Assembly: GCA_031287585.1 (NCBI GenBank)
Contig: JAITST010000260.1
Location: forward strand, 1 to 14,365
DNA length: 14,365 nt
Reading direction: 5' to 3'
DNA from: Planctomycetaceae bacterium
GTDB lineage: Bacteria; Planctomycetota; Planctomycetia; Pirellulales; Thermoguttaceae
Part shown: positions 14,237-14,365 of the stretch, one piece after another
Layout: each line of letters opens with the position of its first letter
Position numbering within the stretch: the first letter of the stretch is position 1
Notes under the pieces: generated by a model
The model's input: only the letters and a program-made list of their open reading frames with translations
Told to the model about the DNA's origin: nothing
Database searches by the model: none
Translations under genes and position numbers: made by a program

Positions 14237-14365
14237 ATTTTATTTTGAAAATCTTTTGTAATGATTTAGTCACCGTAAAACAATAAAACGCTCTTGACAT
14301 AGCAATAGACGACGGAGTTTTCTGCCTATCGTTATACAGGTAACGTTTGAAAATTGCGTTACTTA

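Larger units (their letters stand above)
13966..14365. other. Non-coding region upstream of the pseudopilin cluster
   Basis: No credible gene is present. The stretch 14110-14165 is very AT-rich and contains two copies of TTTTAGATTT (14139-14148 and 14153-14162). Small palindromes are TTTTCG/CGAAAA (14077-14089) and GTCGCGAC (14090-14097). A good -35-like TTGACA occurs on the plus strand at 14294-14299, but no -10 follows at 16-18 bp. No minus-strand promoter could be pinned down. The last 35 bases hold alternating CGTTA / TAACG / CGTTAC blocks (14330-14362). Confidence 0.5.

Noticed and set aside
14294..14322. Plus-strand promoter starting with TTGACA
   Set aside because: The -35 hexamer is perfect, but no -10-like hexamer lies 16-18 bp downstream and no plus-strand gene is visible before the window ends.

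Overview
The window looks like a chromosomal stretch from a member of the Planctomycetota or a close relative, of moderate GC content. This is inferred from gene content. There is a protein that joins an SHD1 (SLA1 homology 1) domain to WD40 repeats, a DUF1080 / 3-keto-disaccharide hydrolase, several pseudopilins with long C-terminal domains, and mostly weak or absent Shine-Dalgarno sequences. Every convincing gene lies on the minus strand, so transcription runs from high to low coordinates.

Right part (13965 down to 6992): a pseudopilin cluster of the type II secretion / type IV pilus kind. It has two GspG-like proteins (13965-12880 and 11697-10645), one GspH/FimT-like (9530-8385) and one PilV/GspI-like (8050-6992). 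Each has a prepilin peptidase site and the +5 glutamate. No ATPase, secretin or inner-membrane platform gene is visible, so those parts must lie elsewhere. The cluster is broken up by accessory genes. Between the two GspG-like genes are an orphan ribbon-helix-helix antitoxin and an MNT nucleotidyltransferase / HEPN toxin-antitoxin pair. Between the second GspG-like gene and the GspH-like gene is a REP-associated tyrosine transposase (RAYT, IS200/IS605 superfamily) inside a nest of palindromic repeats. A small unknown protein precedes the PilV-like gene.

The RAYT region (9593-10631) is the most structured part of the window. The transposase lies between two inverted arms of about 49 bp, each built from short GC-rich hairpins. 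A second, transposase-free copy of the same arms lies next to it. A 19-bp direct repeat flanks the transposase and occurs once, at the junction point, in the empty copy. This is what recombination across the direct repeats would leave. The right-hand arm has also been duplicated together with the last codons of the neighbouring pseudopilin gene.

Left part (6955 down to 1): a D-2-hydroxyacid dehydrogenase; the SHD1-WD40 protein, whose N-terminal coding region contains a roughly 100-bp fold-back repeat; pyruvate kinase (pyk); a secreted DUF1080 protein; and the first 283 codons of an exported beta-propeller protein that runs off the window. Pyruvate kinase, the dehydrogenase and DUF1080 suggest carbohydrate and hydroxyacid metabolism, but nothing shows that they form one pathway. 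No rRNA, tRNA or CRISPR array was seen.
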